From Metallyticus violacea (lineage: Eukaryota; Arthropoda; Insecta; Mantodea; Metallyticidae): a stretch of DNA of 64,000 bases. Made by a program: the position numbers and the translations under genes. The notes under the pieces were generated by a model. It was given only the letters and a program-made list of their open reading frames with translations. It was not told the DNA's origin and did not search any database. The first letter of the stretch is position 1. Each line of letters starts with the position of its first letter. The stretch covers positions 165,013,001 to 165,077,000 of the forward strand of contig CM060833.1 in assembly GCA_030762175.1 (NCBI GenBank). Direction: 5' to 3'. Shown one piece after another: positions 1 through 11,402 of the stretch.

Positions 1-702
1 TAATTTTAATACTTCATTTTTTATTTATTTAAAGTTATTTATTTTTTAATTTTTTCACCATCTGTTATACAATTAGAATCGTCGCCTAGCCGATTCCGCA
101 ATACATTTGCTTTTGATGCGCATGTCTGAACTCCAACTCTGCCAAATATGAAATAATTCAAAGAACGAATCTCTATTATAAGTAGAGTTAAATTGTTAAA
201 TAAACAATTGCATAATGTAAGTTGGCTTCAGTGTATGTTTGACTAACAATGTATACGCTTGCGCACAACCTGCACTAATGTATAAATTGAACTTGACCAA
301 TAAAATACTAGCTTTGGGACGGTTGGTACTGCTCGCACTAAAATTACGACATTAACAAAGTGTCGATGTAAACAATTAAAGGTAAACTGACATATCAATG
401 GGACCTCCTTTAAAAATTTCTCGCTGTCTTAAATCATACATTTCTTTCAATGTTGTAAACAAATAAATTCAAAAATCTCCAATGTTTATTTATTTTAGTG
501 TATCATTAATAATTATTACAACATTATCACATTCATAAAGAGTATAATGGCTAAAACATTAATATTATATAATTATATCCTAAATAACAAAAGACTTGAA
601 TGGAAAACGCTAACAGTTTGATTTAGCAGATTAATTAGATAAATCATTTTTCCATAAAAGTTATTTCAAAGGATATTACTGTCCAATTTGCCACTTGCGT
701 TC
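1..702. other. AT-rich stretch, nothing recognised
   Basis: No open frame of note, no repeat head and no coding similarity that I recognise. The block ends at the TA dinucleotide (703-704) that borders the first transposon copy. Confidence 0.5.
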
Positions 703-704
703 TA

Positions 705-1388
705 CAGAGAGTGCCAAAAAATGTATACACACTTTCACAGTAGATATCTATTTAATATATTTCAAAGTTGAACCGAAAAACAACAGTAATGTGTAGTATG
801 ATGTTCTGTAAACAGATGTGATTCACATACAGTATGATAGCGTTGCTACGTGACAGGTAAATCAACAATGAACAAATGAAGCCAAGATTATCGTGTGATG
901 TTCTGTAAACAGATGTGACTCACATTACTTAATGCTAGCGTTGCTACAACAAAATGGAGCCAAGATTATCGTTTGAACAGCGGAAAGCAATTTTGAAGAG
1001 ATGTTGGAAAACCGAGAATGTTGTTGAAGTTCAAAGGCAATGGAGATGTGTGTACCGCGTTCTCCGGATCTAACTCCGCTAGACTTCTACCTATGGGGAA
1101 CTCTTAAGGATGTTGTATACCGTAGAAAACCAGCTACACTGGCATCACTTAAAACGGTATGTCCTGCAATCGCTCAGGACACTTTCCCAAACGTTGCTCA
1201 ATCAGTAGTTCAACCTACTCAGAAGTGTATCGACGCCGATGTTGGGCATTTTGAGTAACTCTTGTCACTGTAAAATTCTAAGATGATTAATGGTGCTTAT
1301 CATTTTCTGTTTGTGTGTATTCAGTTTTTGTTATGTTAACACAGTTTTTTCTTTACTTGAAGTGTGTATACATTTTGGGCACCCTCTG
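705..1388 (+). mobile_element. D,D41D-type Tc1/mariner element, copy A, internally deleted
   Basis: Seen: the element starts CAGAGAGTGCCAAAAAATG and ends with the inverted match TTTGGGCACCCTCTG. TA dinucleotides at 703-704 and 1389-1390 flank it, as expected for the IS630-Tc1-mariner superfamily. An ATG at 954 opens the transposase N-terminus (MEPRLSFEQRKAILK...VEVQRQWR). This joins out of frame at about 1044 to the C-terminal part, readable at 1040-1258 (RSPDLTPLDFYLWG to the GHFE end). About 0.9 kb of coding sequence present in the copy at 5182-6348 is missing. A subterminal segment of about 95 bp is present twice in tandem before the ATG (roughly 795-950). It cannot encode a working transposase and would be non-autonomous at best. 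Confidence 0.85.
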
Positions 1389-1390
1389 TA

Positions 1391-1689
1391 TTTTAGGAAT
1401 TATCTTTCATTTTTTCAAATGAATAACTAAAAAGTTCTGTTTATTATTGACTGTCCTCTATTTGTATGCGATGTATGTATTAAGAACTACTTTTGGCGGA
1501 ACATGACACCATCACCAACCACCATCCTCATATGTTAAGAAGAATACATATACAGAAAGCTAATGGATAAAAACACTCAGTCACCATTGGAAGAAGGTCA
1601 TGGATCATCCACGTGCCAAGAGGCCACACTTTGCACTGACATTCTTGTTCGGCGAATAACTTCATCTTGTTATTCCCGTCAGCAGTGTC
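1391..1689. other. Unassigned spacer
   Basis: Short stretch between two transposon remnants. I see no gene or repeat in it. Confidence 0.4.
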
Positions 1690-2330
1690 AACACAATTAT
1701 CTAACAGTTAAAATATTCAAAGATCTGTGCTAATGCATCTCGAACCTCAAATGGCAATCAAAAGGGACATAGAACCACCACTTGTTGAGAGTAGCTTGCA
1801 CGATACGAGGTTAGAAGTGATTATTTCTTGTTCAACATTATAACGAGAGACAGATTCATTGCTTTGACCCTGAGGTCAAAAGACAATCATCAAGTAGCAT
1901 GACAAAACTTGTAAGGAAAAAAAAAGTATAATGCAATACCCTCAACTGGTACATGACCACATTCTTCAGGAACTCTTAACCGGTGATGGTGTGACAGTTG
2001 ATACAAACTTTATCAACACTCTTCGAAAATTTAAGAATCTGTTTTAGCTCATCTGTATCACCAAAGACGTGACTCAAGCTATTTTACACGACAAAGCCAC
2101 CCAAGAAGAGATCGCATATTTCCACTAATCTTTCGCTTCTCACCCGCTCTACAGCCCGACCTTTGCATCTTCTGATTTCTATCTCTTTGTTGTAATCCGT
2201 GGGAGGAGATGACAAGGAAGGCAGCCGCAGGACGAGAGACATCTGAAGAGTGACTGTGTGACGTCATACAAACTCTTGAGATCTATGTGGCATAAATCAA
2301 GGAGATTTTATTGAAAAATAGCACTGTATA
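1690..2330 (+). pseudogene. Mariner-type transposase fossil
   Basis: Pieces of a mariner transposase can be read in order across shifting frames. From about 1795, LARYEVRSDYFLFNIIT resembles the segment before the first catalytic Asp. From 1854, IHCFDPEVKRQSSS matches the family's HHFDPETKRQS block. Near 1990, VTVDTNFINTLRKFK resembles the TVNSEFYINTLRKL block. From about 2080, LHDKATQE and then SPTFASSDFYLF are eroded versions of LHDNA.PHTA and SPDLAPSDFHLF. Stops and frameshifts occur throughout, and the first Asp block (GDET) is destroyed. No terminal repeats were found. It is old and inactive. Confidence 0.7.
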
Positions 2331-2436
2331 TAGCCGAATCTGATGTAAAAAACCACATTGGAAGAGAAAATGAAGTGTGAAACAGTATTTAACGGTTTTG
2401 CTCCTACTGTTATTATCATAACTGATGTGTCGCCCA

Positions 2437-2437
<1 letters not shown>

Positions 2438-2475
<38 letters not shown>
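2438..2475. repeat. (ATT)n microsatellite
   Basis: About 12 uninterrupted ATT units. A run of Asn codons on the opposite strand is only this repeat. Confidence 0.95.
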
Positions 2476-2476
<1 letters not shown>

Positions 2477-2533
2477 GCTGATGCATATGTTCCCTTTCCC
2501 TAATTGATATAATATGTAATAATCATCACTATA

Positions 2534-3015
2534 AAGAGGGTGCCAAATTGTATACACACTTCAAGCAAAGAAAAATCTCTGTTAACATAACAAAACTGAA
2601 TTCACACAAACAGAAAATGATGAGCACTAATCATCTTAGACTTTTACAGTTACAACAGTTGCTCAAAATGCCCACCATAGGCGTCGATACACTTCTGAGT
2701 ACGTTGAACTGACTGAGCAACGTTTGCGAAAGTGTCCTCAGCGATTGTAGCACATGCCGTTTCAATTTCTTCCCGCAGTGTTGTCAGTGTAGCTGGTTTT
2801 CTACGTTATACAATATCCTTAAGAGTTCCCCATAGGTAGAAGTCCAACGGCGTGTCTGTTCTCCATTGCCTTTGAACTTCAACAACATTCTCGGTTTTCA
2901 AATACCACTTCAAAATTGCTTTCCGCTGTTCAAACGATAATCTTGGCTGCATTTTGTTGTAGCAACGCTATCATAATGTATGTGAGTCACATCTGTTTAC
3001 AGAACATCATACTAC
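2534..3015 (-). mobile_element. D,D41D-type element, copy B, internally deleted and truncated
   Basis: Reverse-strand copy of the family at 705-1388. Its 3' terminus lies at 2534 (GAGGGTGCCAAATTGTATAC, after TA at 2532-2533). The transposase C-terminus ends in GGHFEQLL near 2660. At about 2862 the C-terminal block (TPLDFYLWGTLKDIV) joins directly to the N-terminal VEVQRQWR, so a different internal deletion has used nearly the same N-terminal breakpoint as copy A. The 5' terminal repeat is missing: the copy stops at about 3015, where SINE-A sequence begins without the SINE head. Confidence 0.82.
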
Positions 3016-3172
3016 AACTCGTAAGCGGGAGATCTGGGGTTCGAACCTCGCCAGGACCGTCCCCTCTTACTGAGGCTTCTTCCAGGTTTTCCTCAGTCCT
3101 CATAAATGGCATGTGCCGCGTAGGTACCCTAAACTTAGGCCTGGAACGCTTCCTTTAAAAAATATCCTTAAC
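3016..3172 (+). mobile_element. SINE-A fragment, head and tail lost
   Basis: Starts inside the tRNA-like part (ACTCGTAAGCGGGAG), keeps the B-box (GGTTCGAACCTCG) and the body block with CCTAAACTTAGGCCTGG, and stops after the A-rich run. The A-box and the 3' third are absent. It abuts copy B directly, so the junction looks recombinational and not like a clean insertion. Confidence 0.85.
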
Positions 3173-4293
3173 ACTATTTACGCGCAGCGTATATTCTAAC
3201 AGCAGAGCACTTAGGTTCACCAGAAAGCGTCATTCAATAAATCCTGAGTGCAAGTTACTTCTAAACGCCTATTTATTCGTAACGCCGTTACCTCTTCCTA
3301 GCCCATTGATTTAGTATCGATTAATCCAGGGGAATCTACTTGATATTTTGTTACTCCTAATTGGGACGGAAATAGCATAGCGACACCATATACGAATCCA
3401 CATCAACAACCGGGGCAACATACCCATACTTCGAATCTATAACGTGAGGCCGCCTATATCTGGGCCTGCTGTCGTCGTCCCTGCCGCATACAGTCTCATA
3501 TTTTTGGCGCTCCAACAAACATCGATAACAACGTTACAATCCCAAGTGTGTCGACTTATTATACAATGTCTATAGTAATTTAAATATATTTTGTTTAAAC
3601 TACTAATGCTTTTATTTCTTTTAATTTAAAAGTTACATTCAGTCGGTTTACGTTATGTTAGGGGGAGATAAATAATTGAACCTAGGCATGCTTTAGATGC
3701 AAATTGTGGCGATCCATCCTACATTTCTTGCAACATCAGCTTGTGTTGCACTTGCACCGCACTGCTCTATATAACAGAACACGTTTTACTATCTCAGAGA
3801 CTTTTTAGTTTGCAATTTAGTGAAATTATGAAAACATTATAGGAGATGAGAATCTAAACACCTTTATCGTGTTCTCTTTGTCATCAATAAGCTTGAACCC
3901 GAAAGTCGATTTCCGCCCCGTGCGTGCTCAACTCTGTAGAGCGGAGATTAAAGGTTTTATATTTCATGAAAAACAAACGAAACTTGACTGTGGCCCGCAA
4001 TCCATTTGATTTCTCTCCCAGTAAGAAATATCTCAAACTGTAAAGTTATTATTACTGCAATAATAGATGCCAGCTTTAAGAAATGGGATAACTGGAACGT
4101 TCAAACCATTATAGGGTGTTTTATCTAATATAATTATGATATTTTGATTCAATATCGAAGACATATCCTGAAGAAGGCGAAATCCAAATCTATCTCTGAA
4201 AGTTTTTGGTAGGAAAAGCGTGAAAGAGTCGCAAACGTTCACGGGAAGTACATTCAACATACTTAACCCTGAAGATGTCTACGTGTAGCTTTC

Positions 4294-4333
<40 letters not shown>

Positions 4334-4555
4334 GTGCGTCCCGGTTTAGGATATTTGAAGCAGAGAAAATTATACATGGAGTTTTAGTTTTTCATATTGT
4401 AAATTTGGGCGTCAATCTAATTCCTTGTCAGCTGTTACACTTCAAAAAGCTACAGTTTTAAAAGACATTTTTCATGTTGTATAAATCATTGCGTAGTCTC
4501 TAGGGGTAGCTTGAGCACTTCTTATTTTAGAATTAACTGCAGTTTTATATCAACT
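3173..4555. other. Unassigned sequence with a poly-A run
   Basis: Contains an uninterrupted poly-A run of about 33 bases at 4296-4328, possibly the tail of an old retroposed sequence that I cannot identify. No coding similarity was recognised on either strand. Confidence 0.4.
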
Positions 4556-5110
4556 ATTTAAAGGGGGATTTAAAAAGAATTTGCAGATTCCCATACGTTT
4601 TTTGTGCCACTCTGCAACTCTTATAAGGGATCACCCATTTTTTGATATGGTTCTCTCCAGTAACTCACACTCAAGAAGAACGTGCTTCGGCTCTCGCTGA
4701 AATCGTCTCATTTTCTGGAGATGTTTCCTGAAATGACCATGTTCAGTAATTAATCTCGCCATTTGTCTTAACTTCTTCCTTGCCAACTTCAGAAGTGTTT
4801 TAGTTAGCGTGGGATTTGGTCCATTGACAAAACCTTGTCCAAGAGTTTGTCTGGGATAGTTGCACTATGGTGTCTTATGTTGCTATCCGGCCCGTAATCT
4901 TAATTGCAGTTCTTGCTACGGATTGGATAACCTCGCAGGCTGGTTCAGGTCCTACCAGCTTCCTTCTTGTTTGTCTGCTACTTCACTCCCTGTCGCATCT
5001 CGATGACCTGGAACCCATCTCAACTAGCAGATGGAGAGAGTCGGACGGAGCCATCAGTTTTTGAAGACAGTCCCATGCCAATTGGAATTCAATTGGTAAG
5101 AGCAACTTAA
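4556..5110 (-). pseudogene. LINE fragment: RNase H domain and C-terminus
   Basis: On the reverse strand WVPGHRDATGSEVADKQ is readable at about 4968-5018. It matches the RNase H signature WVPGH....GNE.AD..A of LINEs that carry RNase H (I, R1 and related clades). Downstream, in other frames, come GPEPAC (a common post-RNase H block), then LARKKLRQMARLITEHGHF, which resembles the 'L..LITGH..L..HL' region, and EPKHVLLECELLE, like the terminal H..C part of a zinc knuckle. Multiple frameshifts and stops are present. The reverse transcriptase part is absent. Clade not determined. Confidence 0.65.
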
Positions 5111-5181
5111 CTGTCCGAGAGAATTAGGATGTGCTTACCAAGACCTCTACTTGAAACATGGTGCAGTGCTAATGTTAGTTT

Positions 5182-6348
5182 ATGAACAACGAACAAATGG
5201 AGCCAAGATTATCGCTTGAACAGCGGAAAGCAATTTTGAAGTGGTATTGGAAAACCAAGAATGTTGTTGAAGTTCAAAGGCAATGGAGACGTGTGCACAG
5301 AACAGAACCATCAACGCGAGTAACAATTGCACGCATGCGAGACAAATTTGAGACTCGTGATACCGTATGCGATGTTCACAAGGGCAGATTTGGGAGACCT
5401 CGCACAGCAACAAGCCCCGTGTCCTCGGCTATGGTTTTGGAACATTTTGAGCACTCGCAGCAGAAATGTACAAAGCAATGTGCACGTGAGACTGGGATAA
5501 GCAGAACCAGCGTACGTCGTATTATTAAAACAGCAAAGTTGAAAGTTTTCATCCCAAGACTTTTGCATGCATTAAATGAAGATGACCCTGATCGGAGAAT
5601 GCAGTACTGTGAGAGGATAAGGCCTTCGTAGGGAAAGTTGTTTGGTCCGATGAGACACAATATAAGTTGAACGGAACTGTTAACCGGCATAACTGTGTCT
5701 ACTGGTGTGCAAACAATACACATGTTATTTTGGAAAATACTATTAATTTATTTGGAATTAATGTTTGCTGTGGGTTGTCAACTAGGAGTCTAATTGGACC
5801 ATTCTTTTTTGAAGGAACAGTAACTGACCCAGTGTACCTGAACATGATACGCACATCCGTCTTACCCGCCGTTCATACACTTTATGAAAATGGGGAATTT
5901 TACTTCCAGCAGGACGGTGCACCATCACACTACCACCTAGATGTACGTGCGTACCTTGATGACAATCTTCCAAGGCACTGGATAGGACGAAGAGATCCGA
6001 TGGAGTTTCCACCGCGTTTTCCGGATCTAATTCCGTTGGACTTCTACCTATGAGGGACTCTAAGATGTTGTATACCGTAGAAAACCAGCTACACTGACAG
6101 CACTTCGGGAAGAAATTGAAACGGCATGTGCTGCACTCTGAGGACACTTTCGCAAACGTTGCTCAATCAGTAGTTCAACGTATTCAGAAGTGTATCGAGA
6201 CTGATGGTGGGCATTTTGAGCAACTGTTGTAACTGTAAAAGTCTAAGATGATTAGTGCTCATCATTTTCTGTTTGTGTGAATTCAGTTTTGTTATGTTAA
6301 TACAGTTTTTTCTTTGCTTGAAGTGTGTATATCTTTTGGCACCCTCTG
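5182..6348 (+). mobile_element. D,D41D-type Tc1/mariner element, copy D, longest copy
   Basis: This copy keeps the full span of the transposase. The 3' end (TTTTGGCACCCTCTG, then TA at 6349-6350) matches copy A. The 5' terminal repeat and duplicated leader are missing, and the sequence before about 5182 does not match the family, so the copy is 5'-truncated. Without a 5' end it could not be mobilised. Confidence 0.85.
5197..6232 (+). pseudogene. Transposase pseudogene, HTH plus D,D41D-like core
   Basis: The start at 5197 gives MEPRLSLEQ, the N-terminus shared by the other copies; an in-frame ATG at 5182 is also possible. Residues 1-145 form an open helix-turn-helix region resembling DUF4817 and paired-type transposase DNA-binding domains. 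The catalytic core follows in a shifted frame: WSDETQYKLN (first Asp), FYFQQDGAPSHY (second Asp), SPDLTPLDFYLWG-type block eroded here to FPDLIPLDFYL (third Asp). I count 41 residues between the second and third Asp. Damage: a frameshift and small deletion at about 5620-5640, a TGG-to-TGA stop at about 6052, and another indel just after. Spacing of 41 fits the DD41D group of the Tc1/mariner superfamily; the subgroup is my inference. Confidence 0.8.
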
Positions 6349-6350
6349 TA

Positions 6351-6985
6351 TTTAATGCATATTAACTGAAAATGGGAAACTGCATAAATATGTGATATTT
6401 GCTTACATATAGAAATCGTTATTCATACTTTGTAGTTGCGTTTGCTATTCCTCTAAATGCTACTGGGGGGATTGAGTTATAAACATTCTTACAGCTGTAA
6501 AAAGTAAAAGAAAAGAGGAAAGGTTTAATTCAAAAGACACTCATGAAAGTATAATGATGCTCTTCAGTAACTACTGAAGTGCACAGCTGAAAGAAGTACG
6601 GAGAGGCAAGCTCTGAAAATGATCCTTGAGCTGAAGAAGACGAGGTTAGTTACAGCACAAGTTGATAGCTAATTTGGCGACGACAGATGGTTACCGTTTT
6701 ATGCTCGTCATATCTGAAGTTTATTTAAATGCTATTTGAAACAGATCTGTTATATTTACCTTGCTCCTCTCATAAATTTTTTCTTGTATATTAAGAAGGG
6801 AATATTTGTAAATCCACATGCTCAAATGACCACTTTTAATTTTTTTACTATTATAATAATGCAAACCCTGCAATTCAGGACACATTACACTTCTTACGCC
6901 TTGAGGAAGAAACACTTGCTTTGCAAATATGATGGTCACTTTGAAAGTTTTGAGAACGAAAGCAATGATGTTGAAAAAGTGACTT
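6351..6985. other. Unassigned spacer
   Basis: No recognised coding or repeat content. The long forward reading frame that runs on from 6736 is antisense to the mariner fossil at 6986-7470 and is not treated as a gene. Confidence 0.4.
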
Positions 6986-7470
6986 TTGACCGTTACATCT
7001 TCACCACATATTCACTCAACCATATTGTGAATGCTGAACCCTATGCTTTTTCGGTAATGATACAACAGCACTCTTCACATGTAACTCCTGCAGCTTCTGG
7101 CGGTTTAAATGACTGGCCACGAAGTTTTTCTTTTATTTTAGGGATTGTAAAATATTCACATAGGGCCAAGGACAGACTAGAGGAATGGAACAAACATTTG
7201 ACTTCTATCCACTGCAAGAATTCAATTGTTTCATGTGCAGTGGGAGCAAAGGCACTGCCATGGTGCAACAGGATATCACGTAGGCCGCACTTCAGTATCA
7301 GCGCTTCGGAGATTTCTCTCTCTCTGTTCTCTTTTGTTGCAAGATCCTCTCCTGGGAAGTTCCATAGCAACGCTTGTCGTTTATTTTCTGATCATACTGG
7401 CATATCTAGTTTTCACCACCTGTTATGATGTTAAATACGGTTTTTTACTTCCCTCCATCACAGTTTTATA
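6986..7470 (-). pseudogene. Mariner-type transposase fossil, C-terminal half
   Basis: Read on the reverse strand: LLHHGSAFAPTAHETIEFLQ corresponds to the second-Asp block LLHHDNA.AHTA..T..FL, with the catalytic Asp replaced by Gly. An eroded 'HPPYSPDLAPCDYF' region follows (KCLFHSSSLSLALCEYF), then IPKIKEKLRGQSFKPPEAA, a clear match to the 'FPK.KEKLRG..F..PEEA' block. These residues come from one frame at 7041-7370. No terminal repeats were located. The upstream half may extend to about 7470 but is too eroded to place. Confidence 0.7.
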
Positions 7471-7476
7471 GCTTTT

Positions 7477-7737
7477 TTGGTCACCGATCAACAAGTTTTT
7501 TATAAATTTAACCCGAGTAACTTTATTTATTTGATCCGTAGGTATTACAGCCCAACTAAAAGAGCTGAAATTCCTTTTTCAATATGGATACATGCTGCAA
7601 TAGCAGCTCCTACCCCTGTTTTGACTTTAGTTCGTTCTTCTACTTTAGTTACAGCAGGTGTGTATTTATTGATTCGGTTTGGTAAGGCGTTCCCCGATTA
7701 TTTGTTGCAGTTCTCCTTGTTTTTGCTAATCATTGAG
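7477..7737 (+). pseudogene. nad5: NUMT: nuclear fragment of mitochondrial nad5
   Basis: From about 7549 the frame reads [20 protein letters not shown] and continues [19 protein letters not shown] then IRF. This matches the most conserved stretch of NADH dehydrogenase subunit 5 (normally T.SAQIPFSSWLPAA.AAPTP, then [21 protein letters not shown]). The frame is open from 7477 to 7737 under the standard code. It carries substitutions at normally invariant positions (LPAA to IHAA, SALVH to LTLVR), as expected of a relaxed nuclear copy. The flanks are nuclear repeats, so this is an integrated mitochondrial fragment and not mtDNA. Exact edges are uncertain. Confidence 0.8.
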
Positions 7738-7740
7738 TAG

Positions 7741-9994
7741 TGTAAGATCCAGCAAGAGTAGACCTTCCTAACATGAGGTTGTTATTTCATAATCTTTCTC
7801 ACTGCTACCAATATAATATTAAAGAATTCCTGATCCATTGGTTGTTACTGTCGAGGATCGTCCTGTGCGGCCTTCATCTTCAAGAGATCCTTCCTATTCC
7901 TCTCTTAAATTGTGCAAACTATTGATGAATTCAAAGGGCAAATCCCCAAAACTCCAACAACAATTACATTCACATATATAAATGTGCTGGTTAAGGCGCA
8001 TAACTTCAGTCTAAGGATAGGAACAGGTTCTGATTACTCATTATTGGCAGTTCTAGAACTTTTAGAACGCCCTCATATATCTAAGCAGGTTTGCAAGTCC
8101 ATCGCTGTAGCTAAGACATTTTCAGTTGAGAAATTTCTCCAGAGATTTCCCTCTCCCTAAACAGGCGAATGCAAAGTAACTATTTGCCGAACAATTGCGA
8201 ACTCGTTTGCGCCGTTATTCATATTTTTCTTTCATTTTTTTTTTAGCATCCCTCAGAATGAACACGGAACATTGAAAATTTTTCATAAGCGCAGAACAGC
8301 AAGGCATTTAGAACAGAAACAATATGCGTACATGAGGGAATTTTGCTAAAATCGTTAGCTGGGCGCGTGGAGTGTTTAGCCACCAAGGAAATATATGGGG
8401 AAACCTCTTTATAGCTTAACGGTACGAGTGTTTATTTCTAGGTTGCACAAAACTGCCGGAGATATTTCCCTAGCCTCTCCGGATTCCTTTGTTCTCTGTA
8501 CAATAGCTGCCGGAGTCTAGTGTGGCTAGCGACTCGTCTTCTTCCATCAGCTTTAATTAAACTCCTTTTCCTTCTTTTTCGCCCTCCTAGATGGCAGCAT
8601 TTCACCAGCAGAGAGTGCTTGTTTTATTAGGCGCTTGGTCTGTCTGTGTATGTGACGTTTGTCTTTTTTTCTCCCTTTCTCGCTACATTATCAATTTATT
8701 AGTTAACGACTGTCATTTCATCAACTTTAATGCGTATGTTGGCAACACTGTAGTTGCATTAATATAGGACGACGCTACAGAACTCAGCTTTCTTTATAAA
8801 TACCGTTCATAAATCAGATTTTACAGTTACATGCACAAAAATTAGTAAATTTGCTTATTATGGTATTGTTTTCTCAAACACTTTAAGAAAAATTTCATTA
8901 CATATATTATTATTATTATTATTAATTGTGTACATATTATTGTAAAAATTTAACACTTTTAATGTATACCTTTTTTGATAAACTATACAGTTGTAAACTA
9001 AATGTTTGATTATTAATTGGCGGGAATAATTTTAAGAAACTGAATTAATTAGACGTTTAATTACATCTCATGCAAAACAAACATATTTACAAATATTTTT
9101 ATAACTACTAATAATTTTTAAAAATAATATGTTATTCAATATAGTATTTAGAGATAATTCAAGTTGTTTTAATGTAGATGCAAAATAAGCATAAACATTT
9201 CACATTATTAGGTTGAATAGTTTCTGAGAATAGTTACATTGCATGAGGAAAACTTAAATTAACAGAAAATGCTGCTACATTGTGTAGCATTAATGATACG
9301 CTGCTCCAAAGTCAGGCGTTATGTTTTTCTACGTCCACTTTGTCTTTTCTCTCTCCTTTCCAAATGGCAACTCCAATATATCTGTCGAATACTTCCATGG
9401 TCCATTTTGTAAAATGCTTTTACATACTAAGTCCCAGAAATTTTACCACGTCCCTTAGAACTTTACTCCTTATTATGTTTCCATCACCATTGCCTCATTA
9501 ACATCTGTTTCTACTACTGGCTTGATTGCAATACGTGTCTTAGGGCATGCATTCTAAATCATTTAATTCATACACTCGTTTACATTTTGAATTTTCTATG
9601 TAAAAACTTCTTTTGTATGCTAGGTTTATAAACAGTGTTTATTATTTACCAAAATCGTTAATAAAATGGTTCATTGTGATATAGTTTCCATAGTAGCCAT
9701 AAAAACGATTAAATTGTTTTTATTGCTAAAAGGCTGTCATTAACTGAATATTATGTTACAATAACATGAAGAAAACAAGTATTACTGTAAATGAAATGAA
9801 TAATTCATCTTCATTGTAGAATACATAATTAAAGAATTGATAAAACATTTATAAGCTATTATTGACTATCAAATGATTAAGAAATAAATAAAACACTAAC
9901 CTGTTCTAAAATATGTTACAACACTAAAGTTTATGAAATATTCTTACAATTTTTATTATTCTTGTTATTAATATGTCGTTTGTTGCTTTGTTTT
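7741..9994. other. Unassigned AT-rich sequence
   Basis: About 2.2 kb with no recognised domain. The 82-residue frame at 7912-8160 and the 73-residue frame at 9280-9501 resemble nothing I know. A short (ATT)n lies near 8906-8921. Confidence 0.4.
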
Positions 9995-10277
9995 ATTTAC
10001 GGACGCTCTTTAACATTTCAAGTTATCAGCGTACCTTTTAATTCAGGGTATGAAACGGCCGATAAATTTTGCTCAGAGGCCTCTTCTTTCAGGCTTGAGG
10101 TTCTTTTTCGTGCCGTAAATGTACGACACGGGACCTACGGCTTTACTTCGCTTGGAAGGAAGCCACTCTTGGGATTTTTACGCCCGAAAAAATCCATCGG
10201 TCCTGGCCGGGATCAGAACCCACTATCTTGGGTTTACGAGGCAAGCATGGCTACCACTAGACCACCAGGACCGATTC
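9995..10277 (-). mobile_element. SINE-B, near full length
   Basis: Reverse-strand copy. The tRNA-like head is at the right end (GGTCCTGGTGGTCTAG at about 10258-10273 on the reverse strand). The body contains the inverted pair TCGTGCCGTAAATGTACGAC, and the 3' end GAGCGTCCGTAAATAAA lies at the left. The B-box is mutated. The long forward frame at 9962-10447 is only antisense SINE plus flank. Confidence 0.9.
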
Positions 10278-10279
10278 GA

Positions 10280-11122
10280 TACTATCATGATTTAGGAATC
10301 AAGGTTTTTCCAATGTCTTACCAACAGTGTATGCTGTTTTACCCTGAGCTCTTATACATAAAATTTCTTATCATTTTAATTAAATCTAATAAAAGAAAGG
10401 GCTTTCTTTTTTCTGGACCTTGCGTGAAAAGAGAGAAACAACTGTAATTTTAATTAGCCGTTTTTATTTTTACTTTTTTCATTGGTAGATATGAACTCTC
10501 TTTTCATTCTCTCATTCATAAAGACAGTTTATGAATTTATCGAAAACAATTATGCTACATACAAAATCTCTGTAGTTAACGTTACTGTATCACAGAATTT
10601 GAGCCAGTTTAATCTTCCTAGCGATAATTATTCTGCGAGCAGAGGGACGTAAATTAGTCAGACAGTACAACCACATTTTGCACTGAAAATAGAAGGGGAG
10701 AACAAAAAAAGTGCTTTTGGAGCTTTTGATCTGGAAAGTGGTAAGTTCTACTTACACTGAACAAAATTAAAAATATTACACTCGTAGTCAAAAACCTAAT
10801 AAAAAGCCATTTAACTTTTTGCAAATGAAAAAGTATTGATTTCTTTCAGAAAAAAAAAATAATGAAAAAGTACATGAAAATCTGTTCTTTCACAATATGA
10901 CTGCACGCTAGCCACAACATAACAGAAAAGTTGTATGCGTTCGGTTAAATCCAAAGAAAAATACGTTTCGTGAACAAAGTTTTATGGTATAAAATTTAAT
11001 AAAAATTAGAACCCCCCCCCACACACACACGCCCTATTTTTGTGCTATTTGGTCTGCATTTATTTTTTGTTTTAAACAGTGAAGTATTTTATTTCTTTTG
11101 GTTTATTTACTTATTTATTTTA
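10280..11122. other. Unassigned sequence with a C/CA tract
   Basis: Nothing recognised apart from a C9 run followed by (AC)5 at 11012-11030. Confidence 0.4.
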
Positions 11123-11402
11123 ACAGTATTTAATGTCCGTTTTTACTACTGAGGCACCACAGGCGTTGGACACACTGATGGTGTATGGAATAAAATTATA
11201 TTTGGGGGAAAGGTTTTTTAAGGAAGGAAACGTTCCAGGCCTAAGTTTTAGGGTATCTTCCCGCCATTTGCCATGTATGAGGACTGAAGAAAACCTGGAA
11301 AAAAAAAATCTCAATCAAGGAGGACGGTCCTGGCGGGATTCGAACCCCAGACCTCCCGCTCATGAGTCCGCGCCTTAACGACCTCGGCCACTCGTGGCGG
11401 TC
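11123..11402 (-). mobile_element. SINE-A, near full length
   Basis: The left end carries the reversed 3' block (GTCCGTTTTTACTACTGAGG). The body block (CCAGGCCTAAGTTTTAGGG), the B-box (GGATTCGAACCCC on this strand) and the serine-like A-box region (CCTTAACGACCTCGGCCA) follow to the right. There is no clear target-site duplication. Confidence 0.9.

Noticed and set aside
6736..7428. Longest forward frame in the window (230 codons)
   Set aside because: Its second half is antisense to a recognisable mariner transposase and its first half shows no similarity; chance frame.
9962..10447. 161-codon forward frame
   Set aside because: It mostly reads the antisense strand of a SINE-B copy.
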